64,000 bases of DNA. It comes from Cymodocea nodosa (lineage: Eukaryota > Streptophyta > Magnoliopsida > Alismatales > Cymodoceaceae). Below the pieces are notes generated by a model that saw only the letters and a program-made list of their open reading frames with translations, had not been told where the DNA came from and searched no databases. Every line of letters begins with the position of its first letter. Within the stretch, counting starts at the first letter, position 1. Made by a program: the position numbers and the translations under genes. The stretch covers positions 9,142,501-9,206,500 of the forward strand of contig CM072336.1 in the NCBI GenBank assembly GCA_036874045.1, written 5' to 3'. Shown piece by piece: positions 12,764 to 23,440 of the stretch.

Positions 12764-13240
12764 TATGAATACTCCTGATAGGAAAATGACAGGTAGAGTT
12801 AGAAGTTACATTAATTGGAATGCTAAAGTAAATACATATTTCTTAAATATTTTAGTTAAAGTATTAAATGAAGGAAATAAAAAAAAAACTTATGATGCAA
12901 AAATAAAAGGTAGCACTTGAGATGAAGTAATTGAAAAATACAATACTAGAAGAAATACAGGTATCACAAGGAAGAACGTAGAAAATCACTTAAAAACTTG
13001 GAAATTACTCTAAAATTGCAAATTAGAGTGAATGGAGTTAGAATTTCATCTAAGGATACAGTGACATTGATGATGAGATATAAAAGGAGTTTGTTATTAC
13101 TGATGATATATTTCCAACAAGAGAAGTATATACAGATGGACATTCACAAGTTAGAATGAGTCAAGAACAAAGAAAAAAAATAGTTGATAAGATGCGTAAG
13201 GATATGATGATGACGATGTTGGATGAAAGAATTATTTAAA
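12764..13240 (+). pseudogene. Myb/SANT-like DNA-binding ORF remnant (PIF/Harbinger-associated type)
   Basis: From the ATG at 12,764 the plus frame reads a charged N-terminus with NW-x-A-KV then a LVKVLNEGNK segment. A KGST-stop-DEVI segment and a GITRKNVENHLKTWK segment follow. This order matches Myb/SANT-like proteins of plants, many of which are the DNA-binding partner of PIF/Harbinger transposases. The conserved Trp after KGST is TGA, and a Tyr position after TWKLL is TAA. Each is one base from the expected codon. A later frameshift and more stops follow. No transposase nuclease is seen nearby. Broken gene; the family call is by motif resemblance. Confidence 0.55.
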
Positions 13241-13260
13241 TCTATTTATGTTCTACCTTT

Positions 13261-13410
13261 GGATTATTCTAGACATTGATATTACAATAATTTGAATATT
13301 TTATATCTTTTGACTATTCTTTGTATTTATATTGTAATACTTTGAATGTTTTGTACTTTTGGACTATTCTTTCTATTTATGTTGTAATCATTTGAATAAG
13401 TATACTTTTT
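13261..13410. repeat. Three imperfect tandem units of about 50 bp
   Basis: Units start near 13,261, 13,312 and 13,361. Each has the form GGACTATTCT, a T-rich stretch, a TGTAAT-like word, TTTGAAT and TTTTGTACTTTT. They directly follow the Myb/SANT-like remnant and may lie in its 3' untranslated part. Confidence 0.55.
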
Positions 13411-14190
13411 AAATTCATTAATATATATATATTTTTAACATTAAATTATAAATTAATGTATCAATTACACAATTTTAAGTAGTATTTATAATTTATTTCA
13501 TTATTTTTTCAAATTTCAAATATTCTAGTGTGTAGTAAATCCCTCAAAGGAATTCCAACTTTTTAAACTTTCCAATAAGTGCACTAAACCTTCATGAGAA
13601 TTTTGAGATTCCAAACATTCTATTTCCTTTTTGTCTAAACTTTTCAATATGCACTAATAGGATGGCAAAAAAAGGAATTTAAAAAAAAGGGGGTAGAATA
13701 GGGGTTACAAGGTTTCATACCACAACTTTGACAAAAATAAAACAAAAAACTTATAACCTTATATTGCTCTTGCTTTAAGGAATGATTCTGGAGTTAAATT
13801 TGCTTTGAAAAAGATTGATCTTAATGTTCTAAATCATAGAAAGGCTTTGAACATGTCAATTTGGGGTGTAAGAGAAGATGCTGAGAAATGAAGACCTTCT
13901 AAGTAGCATAGGTAGTCTTATTTATAGAATGAAGGTGTTCTCTGACAACTAATTTTTTAGTCAAAATAGATTAACATTTTTAGTGCCATTAATCTACTTT
14001 TCAATAATGCTAGTTTCTAGGTCAAACAAATATCTAACAATTAATTCATTTTGCAAGTCTGAAATTTCTTGCATGAATTTTTATATGGAACATTGTTGAC
14101 AATAAAAAAAGATTTGAAATTGATGAATGAGAAAAAAATGAAATGAAAAAGAAAAGCGGGAAAAAAAATGTAGTTTCAAGAAAAAAAAAG
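13411..14190. other. AT-rich spacer, no gene seen
   Basis: Contains poly-A-rich and purine-rich tracts (14,100-14,190). The stretch 13,520-13,680 has words also found around 970-1100 (aattcca, gtgca-aaa, ccttca-ga), suggesting a shared old repeat. No coding signal. Confidence 0.45.
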
Positions 14191-15577
14191 AATTGAGTGC
14201 AACACCATGTGACTCTCTCTATCGCTTCCCAGCAATGCTTGACCAGACATTCACTTGCTTCATTCGTCACGAGTTCATGCTTCATTGCCCATCACCCATG
14301 ATACTTCATCCTCTCCATGGAGATGGCAATGGAATTAATTCCTTGGAGATGGAATTAAACCTTTTTTAAAAAAAAGAAGAGGTTTATAATATATCTAAAT
14401 AAAAATTTGTATGACCTATATGCATTTAAGGTAAGCAAAAGATTTTTTTAGATGGGAGAATATAACATCTAAAGTAAACATTTAATATATTTTAGATACG
14501 AAATATATAATATTTAAAATAAAATATCAAAGCTCTTTAGATATAACATATAAATATCTAAAGAAAAAAAAACTTTGGACATGATATAAAATATCCAAGG
14601 CAAAAAATTAAAACACTTTAGATATAATACATAAATATTTAAAGTGGAAATTAAAATACTTTGGATACGACATATAGATATTCAAAGCAAAAAATGGGAA
14701 AAAGAAATTAAAACAAAAATTAAATATTTTAGATATGAATTATAAATATCAAAAAAAGAGAGAGGAAATATGAACTTTGTCATGCCATATTTAGTATTCG
14801 ATTTGATTGAAGCTGAAACTTGAATTACATATAATAATAATAATATTGGTTATGCCAAATTAGGAGTGTGCTTTAACTGAAATTAAAATATACCAAATGC
14901 TATTATAAAATTCCAGATGTTAATTAAAAAAAGTAAAGTTAGAACATGTTAGATACAACACTCATAAAAAAATTATTAAAATACTTTGGGTATGATATAT
15001 GAATATCCAAAGTAAAGGAGAGATGATATGAAATGTAAATATCTAAGGTTTGAAAAATATTAAATGCTTTTGGATAAGCGCCTAAATTATCCACATAATA
15101 TATATTTTGTTGTAAAATATAAATATATAAAATATCAAAATATAAATAGAAAATTATCAAAATATCCCAAATATTTAAAATATCAATTATTCTTAGATAT
15201 GAGTATAAATTGTCCAAAAAAAATAGAGAGTATAAAATGTTAAATTACTCTTAGATAAGAGTCTAAACTATCCATGTAACCTATAATTTGATATAAAATA
15301 TCAAAATATAAATGGAATATTATCAAAATATTGAAAATATTAATTACTCTCAGATATGAGTATAAACTATTTATAAAAAAAGAGAATAAAATATTAAATT
15401 ACTTCTAGATGAGAGTCTAAACTATGTACATAACCCATACTTTGATAAAAAAATATAAATATATAAAATATCAAAATATAAATGAAAAATTATCAAAATA
15501 TTTAAAATTCCAAATACTCCCATATATGAGTATAAATTGTCTACAAAATTTAAATTTTGACTCAAATAAAAAATATG
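14191..15577. repeat. AT-rich array of dyad motifs, duplication copy A
   Basis: Near-identical to 39,187-40,570. From 14,370 to about 15,050 it is built of imperfect palindromes such as CTTTAGATAT...ATATCTAAAG spaced about 40-60 bp. From 15,070 to 15,560 it is built of alternating words of the types ATATGAGTATAAATTGTCC and ATAAGAGTCTAAACTATCC. It ends in ATATG (15,573-15,577), the presumed 5-bp target of the copia LTR that follows. It has no coding content. The array could be subterminal repeats of a DNA transposon or part of an LTR. Confidence 0.75.
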
Positions 15578-16530
15578 TGTAGGATTGAATGGCTACACAA
15601 GAGGGGGGTGAATTGTGTTTTTCAACATTTTCAATTATAATTGAAACTTCAAAATTAAAAACTAGTCAAGAAACTGTTTTAATCAAATCATTTTATTCAA
15701 GGTTTCAATTACAATATATAATTGCATTCTCTTCAGAAATTGTAGATACAATTATATAATGATACCATGTTTTATCTAATCAATTTCATAACTATAAACA
15801 GAGAAAACTAATTTTTAGAATTTAAAACATTTCTCCTTGTTTGAGATTTTTCTTTTTCTTCTGCAAATCTTCAGTGACTAATATCTAACCTTTTCTATTA
15901 CACTGAATTTGCTTTCTTTTGATTCTTCAATTCTTTAGTGACATATATTTGACTTTCTCTTCTTCATTGAATTTTCTTTTATCTAAGAGCTTTTCCCTAT
16001 AGAGGTGTTTTGATCTCTGAAAATATATTTCGTTTGGTGTGCAGGGATGATTGATCAACGAGAATTCTATGCCTTTTATACTGTATTTTCATTTCATGCA
16101 TATCTTCTACATTTAACCACAATCAGTTTCTCACTCTTCATGTCTTCTCTTTTTCCTTCATCAAAATACACACGTTCTGACCTACGTTTTCCTCTCAAAT
16201 TTTCTTTAATCATCAATCCTAGATCTTTGAAAAATTTCTTGCAAAATAAACTTTCTCATTTAAAATTTTTCATCAAATGTAATAAGAAGTCGTTGTGTTA
16301 ATGTTAACTAAAGGAGTAAAATAAGTAGAATTATAACTTAATGAGTTCATCATGTGCCAAATCACGTGACAAGGTATATAGCTAACTCAATGAACTAAGT
16401 CTGTGGTGTTACACTAACTTAACGAACCAGCTTCATAGTGTTACAATTAACTCAACGAACTAACTTCGTTGTGTTACTGATAACTCAACAAACCAGTAAT
16501 AAATAAATGTTTTAAACAATAAAGTATTTA
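15578..16530 (-). mobile_element. copia LTR, truncated at its right end (copy A)
   Basis: Starts TGTAGGATTGAATGGC on the plus strand followed by a G-run, which is the mirror of the usual copia LTR 3' end (C-run then ...CCTACA). It matches 40,571-41,534 and the left two thirds of the full LTR at 50,611-52,141. At 16,530/16,531 it passes directly into integrase sequence, skipping the last part of the LTR, the RNase H, the RT and the integrase C-terminus. Copy B has the same junction. It contains inverted-repeat modules at 16,380-16,500. Confidence 0.8.
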
Positions 16531-17792
16531 CCAATTTTGGTCATTTCTTGAAGTGATCGATTCTTTCTCTCAACAACACCATTTTGAGAATGTACTCTAG
16601 GAAAAAAATATCTATGATCAATACCATGATCTTTATAGTAATTATCTATTTGATCATTTTCAAATGCAGTACCATGATCACTTATAAGTTTTTGAATAGA
16701 GACATTTTGTTCATTTTGAACAAGATTGCAAAACTTTTTAAACTTTTCAAAAACATATGTCTTTGTTGCTAGAAAATATACCCAAGTGTATCTAGAGAAG
16801 TCATCTACTAAAACAAATATATATCATTTACCACTAAGACTCATGATTCTTGTTGGTCCAAATAGATCCATATGTATAAGTTCTAAGACTCTCTTGCTTG
16901 ATATATCATTTTTGGATTTAAAAGAGTTTTTATGAAGTTTACCTAACTCACATGCATCACACATGAAATCTTTTGAGTATTTAATCTTTGGTAAACCTCT
17001 TACTAAATTTTTTCTAAATAAGTTATGCAACAATTTCATATTTATATGCCTAATCATTCTATGCCAAAGATATGCATCACTAGTTTCAACTAGCAAACAT
17101 GAATTTAAATCAACTACACTAGAAGGTAAAGATAAAATACATACAGAACTTTTTCTTTCAGCAATAAAACTTCAATTCATCTGTAATTTTATCAATAATT
17201 TTGCATATATTATCTTTAAACAATACATAGTATCCTTTATCAATTAGTTTTATAACACTCAGCAAATTAAATCCTAGGTTTTCTACATATAATACATTTG
17301 AAATAACACAAGTAGGAGTTATTTAAACATTACCTATACCTATGATTTTATCCTTTCTTTTGTTTTTAAATATTACACTTCCTTTCTTGGTATTTATAAA
17401 ATTTTTTAGTAGACTTTTCTGTCCAGTCATGTGACTTGATGCTCCACTATCTAAAATCTATTTTGATGTTGTTATCTCCTGCAAAACAAGTTAAGAAGAA
17501 ATATTTCTTGGTACCTAATGTCTTTAAGGACTAAGTTCATTAAAAGCATATTTCTTCTTTTTGTTTAAAAATAGTCTAACATTATCATTTATATTCTTGT
17601 TAATTGCAAGTACTACTAATTTATCATTAGCTTCATACTTATAGAATTATTAATCTTCTTAAAATTATTTTTATTTTCAGATGTAGTATAATCAAGACCA
17701 AACCAATTTTTATCAGATGTTAATTTATTTTGGTCATATACATACATTTTAGTAAGATCGTACCAAGATTTTGTACTTGTATTTAAAATGGA
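16531..17792 (-). pseudogene. Ty1/copia integrase, protease and gag-tail remnant (copy A)
   Basis: Minus-strand translation from right to left shows the end of a gag spacer region (17,616-17,792). Next is a protease with a DSGASSHMTG-like segment (about 17,430-17,460, frames broken). Then comes a GAG-pre-integrase zinc region with LWHRMIRHINMKLL and CDACELGKLHK (17,096-16,930). The integrase core start, DLFGPTRIMSL, follows at about 16,850, then a second Asp in an ISDHG context near 16,670. The ERKNRSLQEM helix lies at about 16,540-16,570. The sequence then stops at the deletion junction, so RT and RNase H are absent. The right end is cut at 17,792 by an unrelated LTR. Confidence 0.75.
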
Positions 17793-19612
17793 GAAATCGG
17801 TAGTTGAAAGCTTAAAAGGGAAAATCGGAGAGTTAGAAAGATAACTATCCAAAATTTCAAGAGAGTTTCGGTGAGTTACAGTTTAACTATCCGAAACTTA
17901 AGTCATTGAATTTCCCATGTGTAGAATTCCAAACAGATACTCAAACGGATTTTCGGGGAGTTAGAAAGATAACTATCCGAAATTTCAAAAGAGTTTCGGT
18001 GAGTTACAGTTTAACCATCTGAAACTTAAGTCATTGAATTTCCCATGTGTAGAATTCCAAACAAATACTCAAACGGATTTTCGGGGAGTTAGAAAGATAA
18101 CTATCCGAAATTTCAAAAGAGTTTCGGTGAGTTACAGTTTAACTATCCGAAACTTAAGTCATTGAATTTCCCATGTGTAGAATTCCAAACAAATACTCAA
18201 ACGGATTTTCGGGGAGTTAGAAAGATAACTATCCGAAATTTCAAAAGAGTTTCGGTGAGTTACAGTTTAACTATCCGAAACTTAAGTCATTGAATTTCCC
18301 ATGTGTAGAATTCCAAACAGATACTCAAACGGATTTTCGGGGAGTTAGAAAGATAACTATCCGAAATTTCAAAAGAGTTTCGGTGAGTTACAGTTTAACT
18401 ATCCGAAACTTAAGTCATTGAATTTCCCATGTGTAGAATTCCAAACAAATACTCAAACGGATTTTCGGGGAGTTAGAAAGATAACTATCCGAAATTTCAA
18501 AAGAGTTTCGGTGAGTTACAATTTAACCATCTGAAACTTAAGTCATTGAATTTCCCACGTGCAGAATTCCAGAGAGTGGCTCATATAAGTTTTCGGAGAA
18601 TTAGAAAAATAACTATCCGAAATCCTGAAGTATTTCGGTTAGTGACAGGAATAACCTTCCGAAATTTAAGTCAGCCCTTTATGCACGTGCTAAATTAATG
18701 TAATCGACAAGTACATAACTGTTCAGTAAGTTACAGTTATAAGTATCCAATTGGATGACAGCTCACATTTAAATATTCTGGAATCCTACTTGGCAGTTAA
18801 GGTTAAGTGATCTTTCGGTGAGTTATAGATACTCTTCGGAGAGTTGCATAGCTAACTATCCAAAAGAATAGGAAAATTGGTAAGATATCTTGAAACGATC
18901 TTCTGAACGGTCACTTGCCGTATTGGGACTTGAGGCTAATCAAGTACAGTAGAATACATTCATTGGAAGAAAATATGATCGTTGTACATATCAGGTATAT
19001 ATACAAGATATAGACAATGGATTTAGACAGCCTTTTGCTCATATACATATAGAGATACAATATACATTGCAGATCAATTACTGATATAGAAGAAAGCTCA
19101 AATTCAGTTCAACAAAGAATCGATTGAAAGCTGGATTTACAAGAAGATTCTTAAAGCTCTCCATGTGCAGAAAGTCTGATCCAAGAAGGATCATTTGGTT
19201 CGTGGCTTCAACCTAAAAGCTACATTCAGTTGTTGGTTTGAGTTTTGACCTGAAAACTCAAGAGGTTGGTTTTCTGGAGTTTATACCTGACAACTTCTGA
19301 GTGTTGGTTTTCTGGAGTTTATATCTGAAAACTTCTGTGTGGTTGGTTCTTGCTTCGACCTGAAAGCAAGTGTATAAGTGTTGAGACACTTAGTGAAGCC
19401 CAAGTGACCCTTGGGGGTGGACTAGCCAAGTTGGTGAACCACTTAAAATTCTCTTGTGTTTCTTACCTTTATTTCCGCTATGCATGATATTTTTATCTGA
19501 TTATTACTTGTGCAAACTGATTAATCAAATTAGTTAGTAAAGTGAAAAATAGGCTTAAATTCACACTGTTCTCCATTCACCCCCCCTTTGTTGAAGCCAT
19601 TCATTCCTAACA
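17793..19612 (+). mobile_element. copia-type LTR with internal tandem array (orphan)
   Basis: The right end has the standard plant copia LTR finish: a CACCCCCC run near 19,578 and then ...CATTCCTAACA at 19,612. This makes the LTR plus-oriented. No primer site or plus-strand gag follows. The next base belongs to a minus-strand copia integrase, cut right after its VDD motif. The left end abuts the gag spacer of a different copia. No matching target duplication is seen, so it is not a clean solo insertion. The body carries the 128-bp tandem array and, at 19,200-19,400, repeated GGTTTTCTGGAGTTTATA words. Confidence 0.7.
17817..18584. repeat. Tandem array: six 128-bp units inside an LTR
   Basis: Unit starts fall at 17,817, 17,945, 18,073, 18,201, 18,329 and 18,457, an exact 128-bp period. 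The middle units differ by only a few bases. A diverged seventh unit follows at 18,585 to about 18,700. Each unit holds two imperfect inverted repeats: TTTCGGGGAGTTA/TAACTATCCGAAA (for example 17,951-17,982) and TTTCGGTGAGTTA/AACTATCCGAAA. The near-identity of the middle units implies recent amplification or homogenisation. Confidence 0.9.
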
Positions 19613-21460
19613 TCATCAACTAGTACAAAAGCATAATGTTTACCTCTTAGACTAGTTGTTCTAGTAGGTCCAAATAAATCCATACACACTAGTTCTAATA
19701 CTCTTTTGCTTGTTATTTCATTTAATCTTTTAAAGGATGTTTTATGTAATTTACCTAGTTGACACGCATCACACATAAACTCTTTCGAGTACTTAATACT
19801 AGGTAAACCTCTAACTAGATTCTTTTTAGACAGCTTTTGTAATAATTTTAAGTTTGAGTGTCCTAGCCTTCTATGCCATAAAATGACTTCATTCGATTTT
19901 GCAATTAAGCAAGCATTGTCTTTAATAATATTAGAAGGAAAATTTAGAATACAAATAGATCATTTCTTGTATGCAGTGAATAAAATTTCGTTTGTAGTCA
20001 TGTCCATAATTTTACAAGAATCTTTTTCAAAAATTACTCTGTAAATCTTCATTAAAACAGGAACACTCAATAAATTAAAACCTAAGTTTTTAACTAATAA
20101 GACATCATTTATAAAACATTTCTCAGTTACCTAAACCTTCCAGACCCAAGGATATTTGTTTTGCTTTTATTTTCAAAGGTAACTTGTTCGTTCTTGGTCT
20201 TTGTTATTTCTATAAGTAATCGTATATCTCCAGTCATGTGGCTGGATGCTCCACTATCCATTATCCATTTTGATTTGTGTACCTACAAAACAGTCAAAAA
20301 GAGATTTTATCTCTTGGTACCCATTTTTGAGTAGGTTCAAGAATTTTAGAGGAGTCATTTCAAAATAATCCATATTTTTAGACTTCAACTTATCTATTTT
20401 CTGATAATTATTTTTGCATTTCTTTATCTTGGTGTTATAATTATCAGAACATTTATCTCCATGTAAACCAAAGTTGAAATTTTCATTTCTGACATTATTT
20501 GATTTCCAATATCTGATATTCTTTAAATATGAAGAAAATTGATCAAGAATATTAAAATTCTCAAATGTCTTAGCTTCATTCTTCTGAAGATTTCTTTTGA
20601 AATTCTTGCATCGTGTGCTATCATTTATATGCTGCATTTCATCAATTTGCACATATTTTTCTCCCTTTTTGATTACACACGGAATAGTTTTTCTCTTACT
20701 ATTCTTAGTACTGGAAATAAAGACATTATTTTTAGCAGTACCATCATGCAATATATAATTTTCAGAAGATGCATCGTGTAAACCAATACCATGTTTTTCT
20801 ACATTTGATATTTTACTACTGAGTTCATTTGTTAAAGTTTGACTATTATTCCATTTACTTAATATAGCCTTTTGATCACAGACTTTAATCTTTAACACAT
20901 CAATTTCTAAATTTAAATAAGTAATAGTCAGTTCTAGTTTTTCAATTTCACATATCATTTTCTTCTTATCAGCAATTAAATTTTCACAATCAGCATGCAA
21001 TTTTCTTTCTATAGCAATGAACTTTAAAATTTCCTGTGCATGCCTTCAATTTTCTTCTTTAAATTTATTTAACGTAGAGTTCAGAAAATCAATCTTATTT
21101 TCAGATTCATCTAGCATTTTACTAGTGTCCTTTCTTTCTATTTTGACTTTCTTATATTTTCTGGCCAGTCTATTGTATTCAACAAGTAATCCATCAAAAC
21201 TATCAAAATTAGCATTTTAATCAGAGGAGACCTCACTAGATTTTGCCATAAAGCATGCATTTGCCAGATTTTCTTCTGAATCTGATGTTGATGAGGATTC
21301 ATTGTCTGATGTTGAATCTTTTGTTTCTTCACTTTGTGAAGCTGAAGAGTCATCCCATGTCACTTTAAACGCCATTCTATTTCTGAATTTCTTATTCCTG
21401 AAATTCTTCATTGAATTCTTCTTATCTTTGTTGAGAGGACAATCAATTTTAATGTGACTC
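19613..21460 (-). pseudogene. Sirevirus-like copia remnant: gag tail, coiled coil, protease, integrase start
   Basis: Read leftwards, it begins in the second half of a gag zinc knuckle (GH or SH, then IKIDCPLNK) at 21,460. An acidic Ser/Glu-rich tract follows (VTWDDSS ... ACFMAKSS, 21,411-21,217), then a long charged helical region (21,000-20,254). The protease has an MDSGASSHMTGD motif near 20,270-20,230. A broken GAG-pre-integrase region contains CDACQLGKLHK (19,776-19,740), and integrase runs to HYAFVLVDD at 19,613. The acidic tract plus coiled coil between zinc knuckle and protease is typical of Sirevirus-type copia. One frame of 248 codons survives (21,000-20,254). Both ends are truncated, by the LTR on the left and the MITE on the right. 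Confidence 0.75.
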
Positions 21461-21691
21461 GGCCCAACAAATAAGATAAGATAAGATTGAGAGTTATTTT
21501 ATTATTTTCGTGATTTTTGAGACATTTGGGTGGATAAGATAAGATGATGTGGGCACCACATGTTGTTCTTGACTCATTCTAATAGTAACAACATGTGGTG
21601 CCCACATCATCTTATCTTATCCATCCAAATGTCTCGAAATCACGAAAATAATAAAATAACTCTCAATCTTATATTATTTGTTGGACTGGGC
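21461..21691. mobile_element. Foldback MITE, about 230 bp, with about 100-bp arms
   Basis: The left arm (about 21,466-21,567) and right arm (21,587 to about 21,690) are complementary over nearly their full length with few mismatches. They are separated by a 19-nt loop. The arm tips read AACAAATAA, preceded by GGCCC on the left and followed by GGACTGGGC on the right. The element is non-coding. It interrupts the zinc-knuckle coding stretch of the copia remnant and lies about 200 bp upstream of the peptide gene's TATA box. The superfamily is uncertain because no target duplication is obvious. A transcript across it would form a long hairpin. Confidence 0.8.
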
Positions 21692-21895
21692 TGCGGGGTG
21701 AAGCAATTTTCTTTGTTACGGTAAGCAGGCATCCAATTGTCTTGGGTGGTACACGTTTCACTTGTCAAACTCAAACGTGTCGTGTCGAAAATTAATGCAC
21801 GTTATTTCCATATCTATCAATTTATTTATCTGCCATGACCCAAAAAAGTCGTCTCCCTCTGTCACCACATCTGACTGCTTCCCATCCACGCTGGC

Positions 21896-21902
21896 TATAA
21901 AG
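21896..21902 (+). promoter_or_regulatory. TATA box of the cysteine-rich peptide gene
   Basis: TATAAAG sits 96 bp upstream of the ATG at 21,992. A pyrimidine-rich CTTCTTCTC stretch about 25-30 bp downstream is a plausible start region, giving a leader of about 60-65 nt. Confidence 0.6.
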
Positions 21903-21991
21903 AGAGAGCATCGTCGAGCTCTTCTTCTCATCAGCTCCTTAATTCAAATATTTCCTTCAACGCAAAAACAAGAGAGAAGAGAAAACCATCG

Positions 21992-22382
21992 ATGGCTCCT
22001 AAGCCTATTTTCGTGTTTACTGCCTTCTTGCTGGTCGTCATGCTCGTCACCTCGGACGTGCTGGTGAAAGCGGAGGAAGAAGCTGAAGGAGAAAACGCAG
22101 GTCACGAAACGTTCTTTCTACTTCTCTTCTCGACTGTTTGCTTGTATTGCATTCACTGGCAATCATGTGACATATATATATATTATTTTTCATTCACGCG
22201 CAGAGTTGTCATATGACTTGGATGCGGATGATGTCGGTGCGGACGGTGTTGGTGCAAACCAACTAAAAATCAGTACACGCTGCTGCGCAGGCAACTTTCG
22301 CTGCCTACGTTTGTGCACACGTAACGGCCGTCGCTACTGTTGTCTTTACCGCGTAGTTTGCACAAGGTTCTGCCCACGCTAA
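21992..22382 (+). CDS. Secreted arginine-rich 8-cysteine peptide precursor (two exons)
   Basis: Exon 1 is 21,992-22,100 and exon 2 is 22,204-22,382. The 103-bp intron has GT (22,101) and a CGCAG acceptor (22,203), and the split codon restores one frame of 95 residues. Residues 1 to about 27 form a classic signal peptide (Lys, then a hydrophobic run, then VKA). Residues 28-61 are rich in Glu and Asp and look like an acidic propeptide. The C-terminal part has Cys at 63, 64, 70, 74, 82, 83, 89 and 93, nine Arg and no acidic residue. The Cys pattern is CC-x5-C-x3-C repeated twice with seven residues between. The start is supported by a TATA box, a good initiation context (ATCGATGG) and the signal peptide. 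The layout (signal, acidic pro-part, cationic Cys-rich core) is that of plant defence or signalling peptides. The CC...C...C half-unit recalls Impatiens Ib-AMPs, but I recognise no exact family. Probably apoplastic; function unproven. Confidence 0.8.
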
Positions 22383-22568
22383 TGAGCTTTCATGCATACG
22401 ATGCTGTCTGTTGATGGGCGTGCATGTCTGTACTACCACCTACATGTAACAAGATAAATAAGCAGCACTAGGTCATGTGTAAGTGTTGCACAGAATAAGC
22501 ATTATCCATGCAATTAAGCCTCAATATATATACTTAATTGCCTCATCAAATTTAAACTTATATATATA

Positions 22569-23440
22569 TACATATATATAGAGAGAGCAGCAGCAGCAGC
22601 AGCTAAGAAGAAAGGACTGGAATCTTGATGATGAGAGCCGATGTGCAAACAAACTTGAATTGAGTGGATAATAGAATAAAAATTTAAAATCACGTATATA
22701 CTTGCTGCTTTACTTGCCTACTTCCATCACATTTATCGTCAGCACATACGTAGTCCTGAACTAATATGGATGGTATTTGTCAAAAAAACTTCACAGTGTT
22801 TCTTGTAAAGTCAAGCGGATGGATCTAGAATATCGAAAGAGAGAAATAACTATGGACATATGTTGACGGCAATATCTTAGAAATGGGAATCATTGATTAA
22901 ATAATCATAATAAGAAATTGATATACACATATTGTAATTATTTAAAATGTAAAGTCACATATACAAGAACTTTATAAAAAATATAAATTTAAAGATATAT
23001 ATGGTGATCAGGCGTGTCGAGCATTTAAGATATATAAGCTTGGGAGGAGGATGGACGTTCGAGCATCTAACATCCCATCATGAGCATCGATTGCACTTTG
23101 TGTCGTCCGTTTCACCATTTCTATCGTAAAGGTAGATGGATGGCGTACAGCAAAGGCTGGACTCTCTTTCAACAACACATACTCCCACTTTCACACTCCT
23201 ACCCTGAGACTAGAGAGACACTCCTGCAAGAAAGAAAGGTGGATTTTATTTCTCGATGAGGCATGTTAAATTTGTTGTGATGCAACAGCGATATTGTCTA
23301 TACTTCGTGGTCACAGTTCTCTTGGTGCGACCTTGGCAGCTTGCGATCGGAAAGTACGTGGCTGTTGTCTCGGCGTGATCGCCCACAGCATCGAGACGTT
23401 TGTTGTTGCTGTGGAGTTTGCAAGTCCACCCGTTTAAAGT
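22569..23440. repeat. Right arm of the 0.87-kb inverted repeat
   Basis: Reverse-complement copy of 10,353-11,217. It starts in a (CAG)n run close to 190 bp after the peptide gene's stop codon. Frames seen in the left arm are recognisable here on the opposite strand (for example 23,489-23,298 minus, with a shared SRCCGRSRRDNSHVL segment). No product is recognised. Confidence 0.8.

Noticed and set aside
17817-18584. Tandem array as a CRISPR-like structure
   Set aside because: Units are contiguous 128-bp repeats without unique spacers, in a plant-type LTR.
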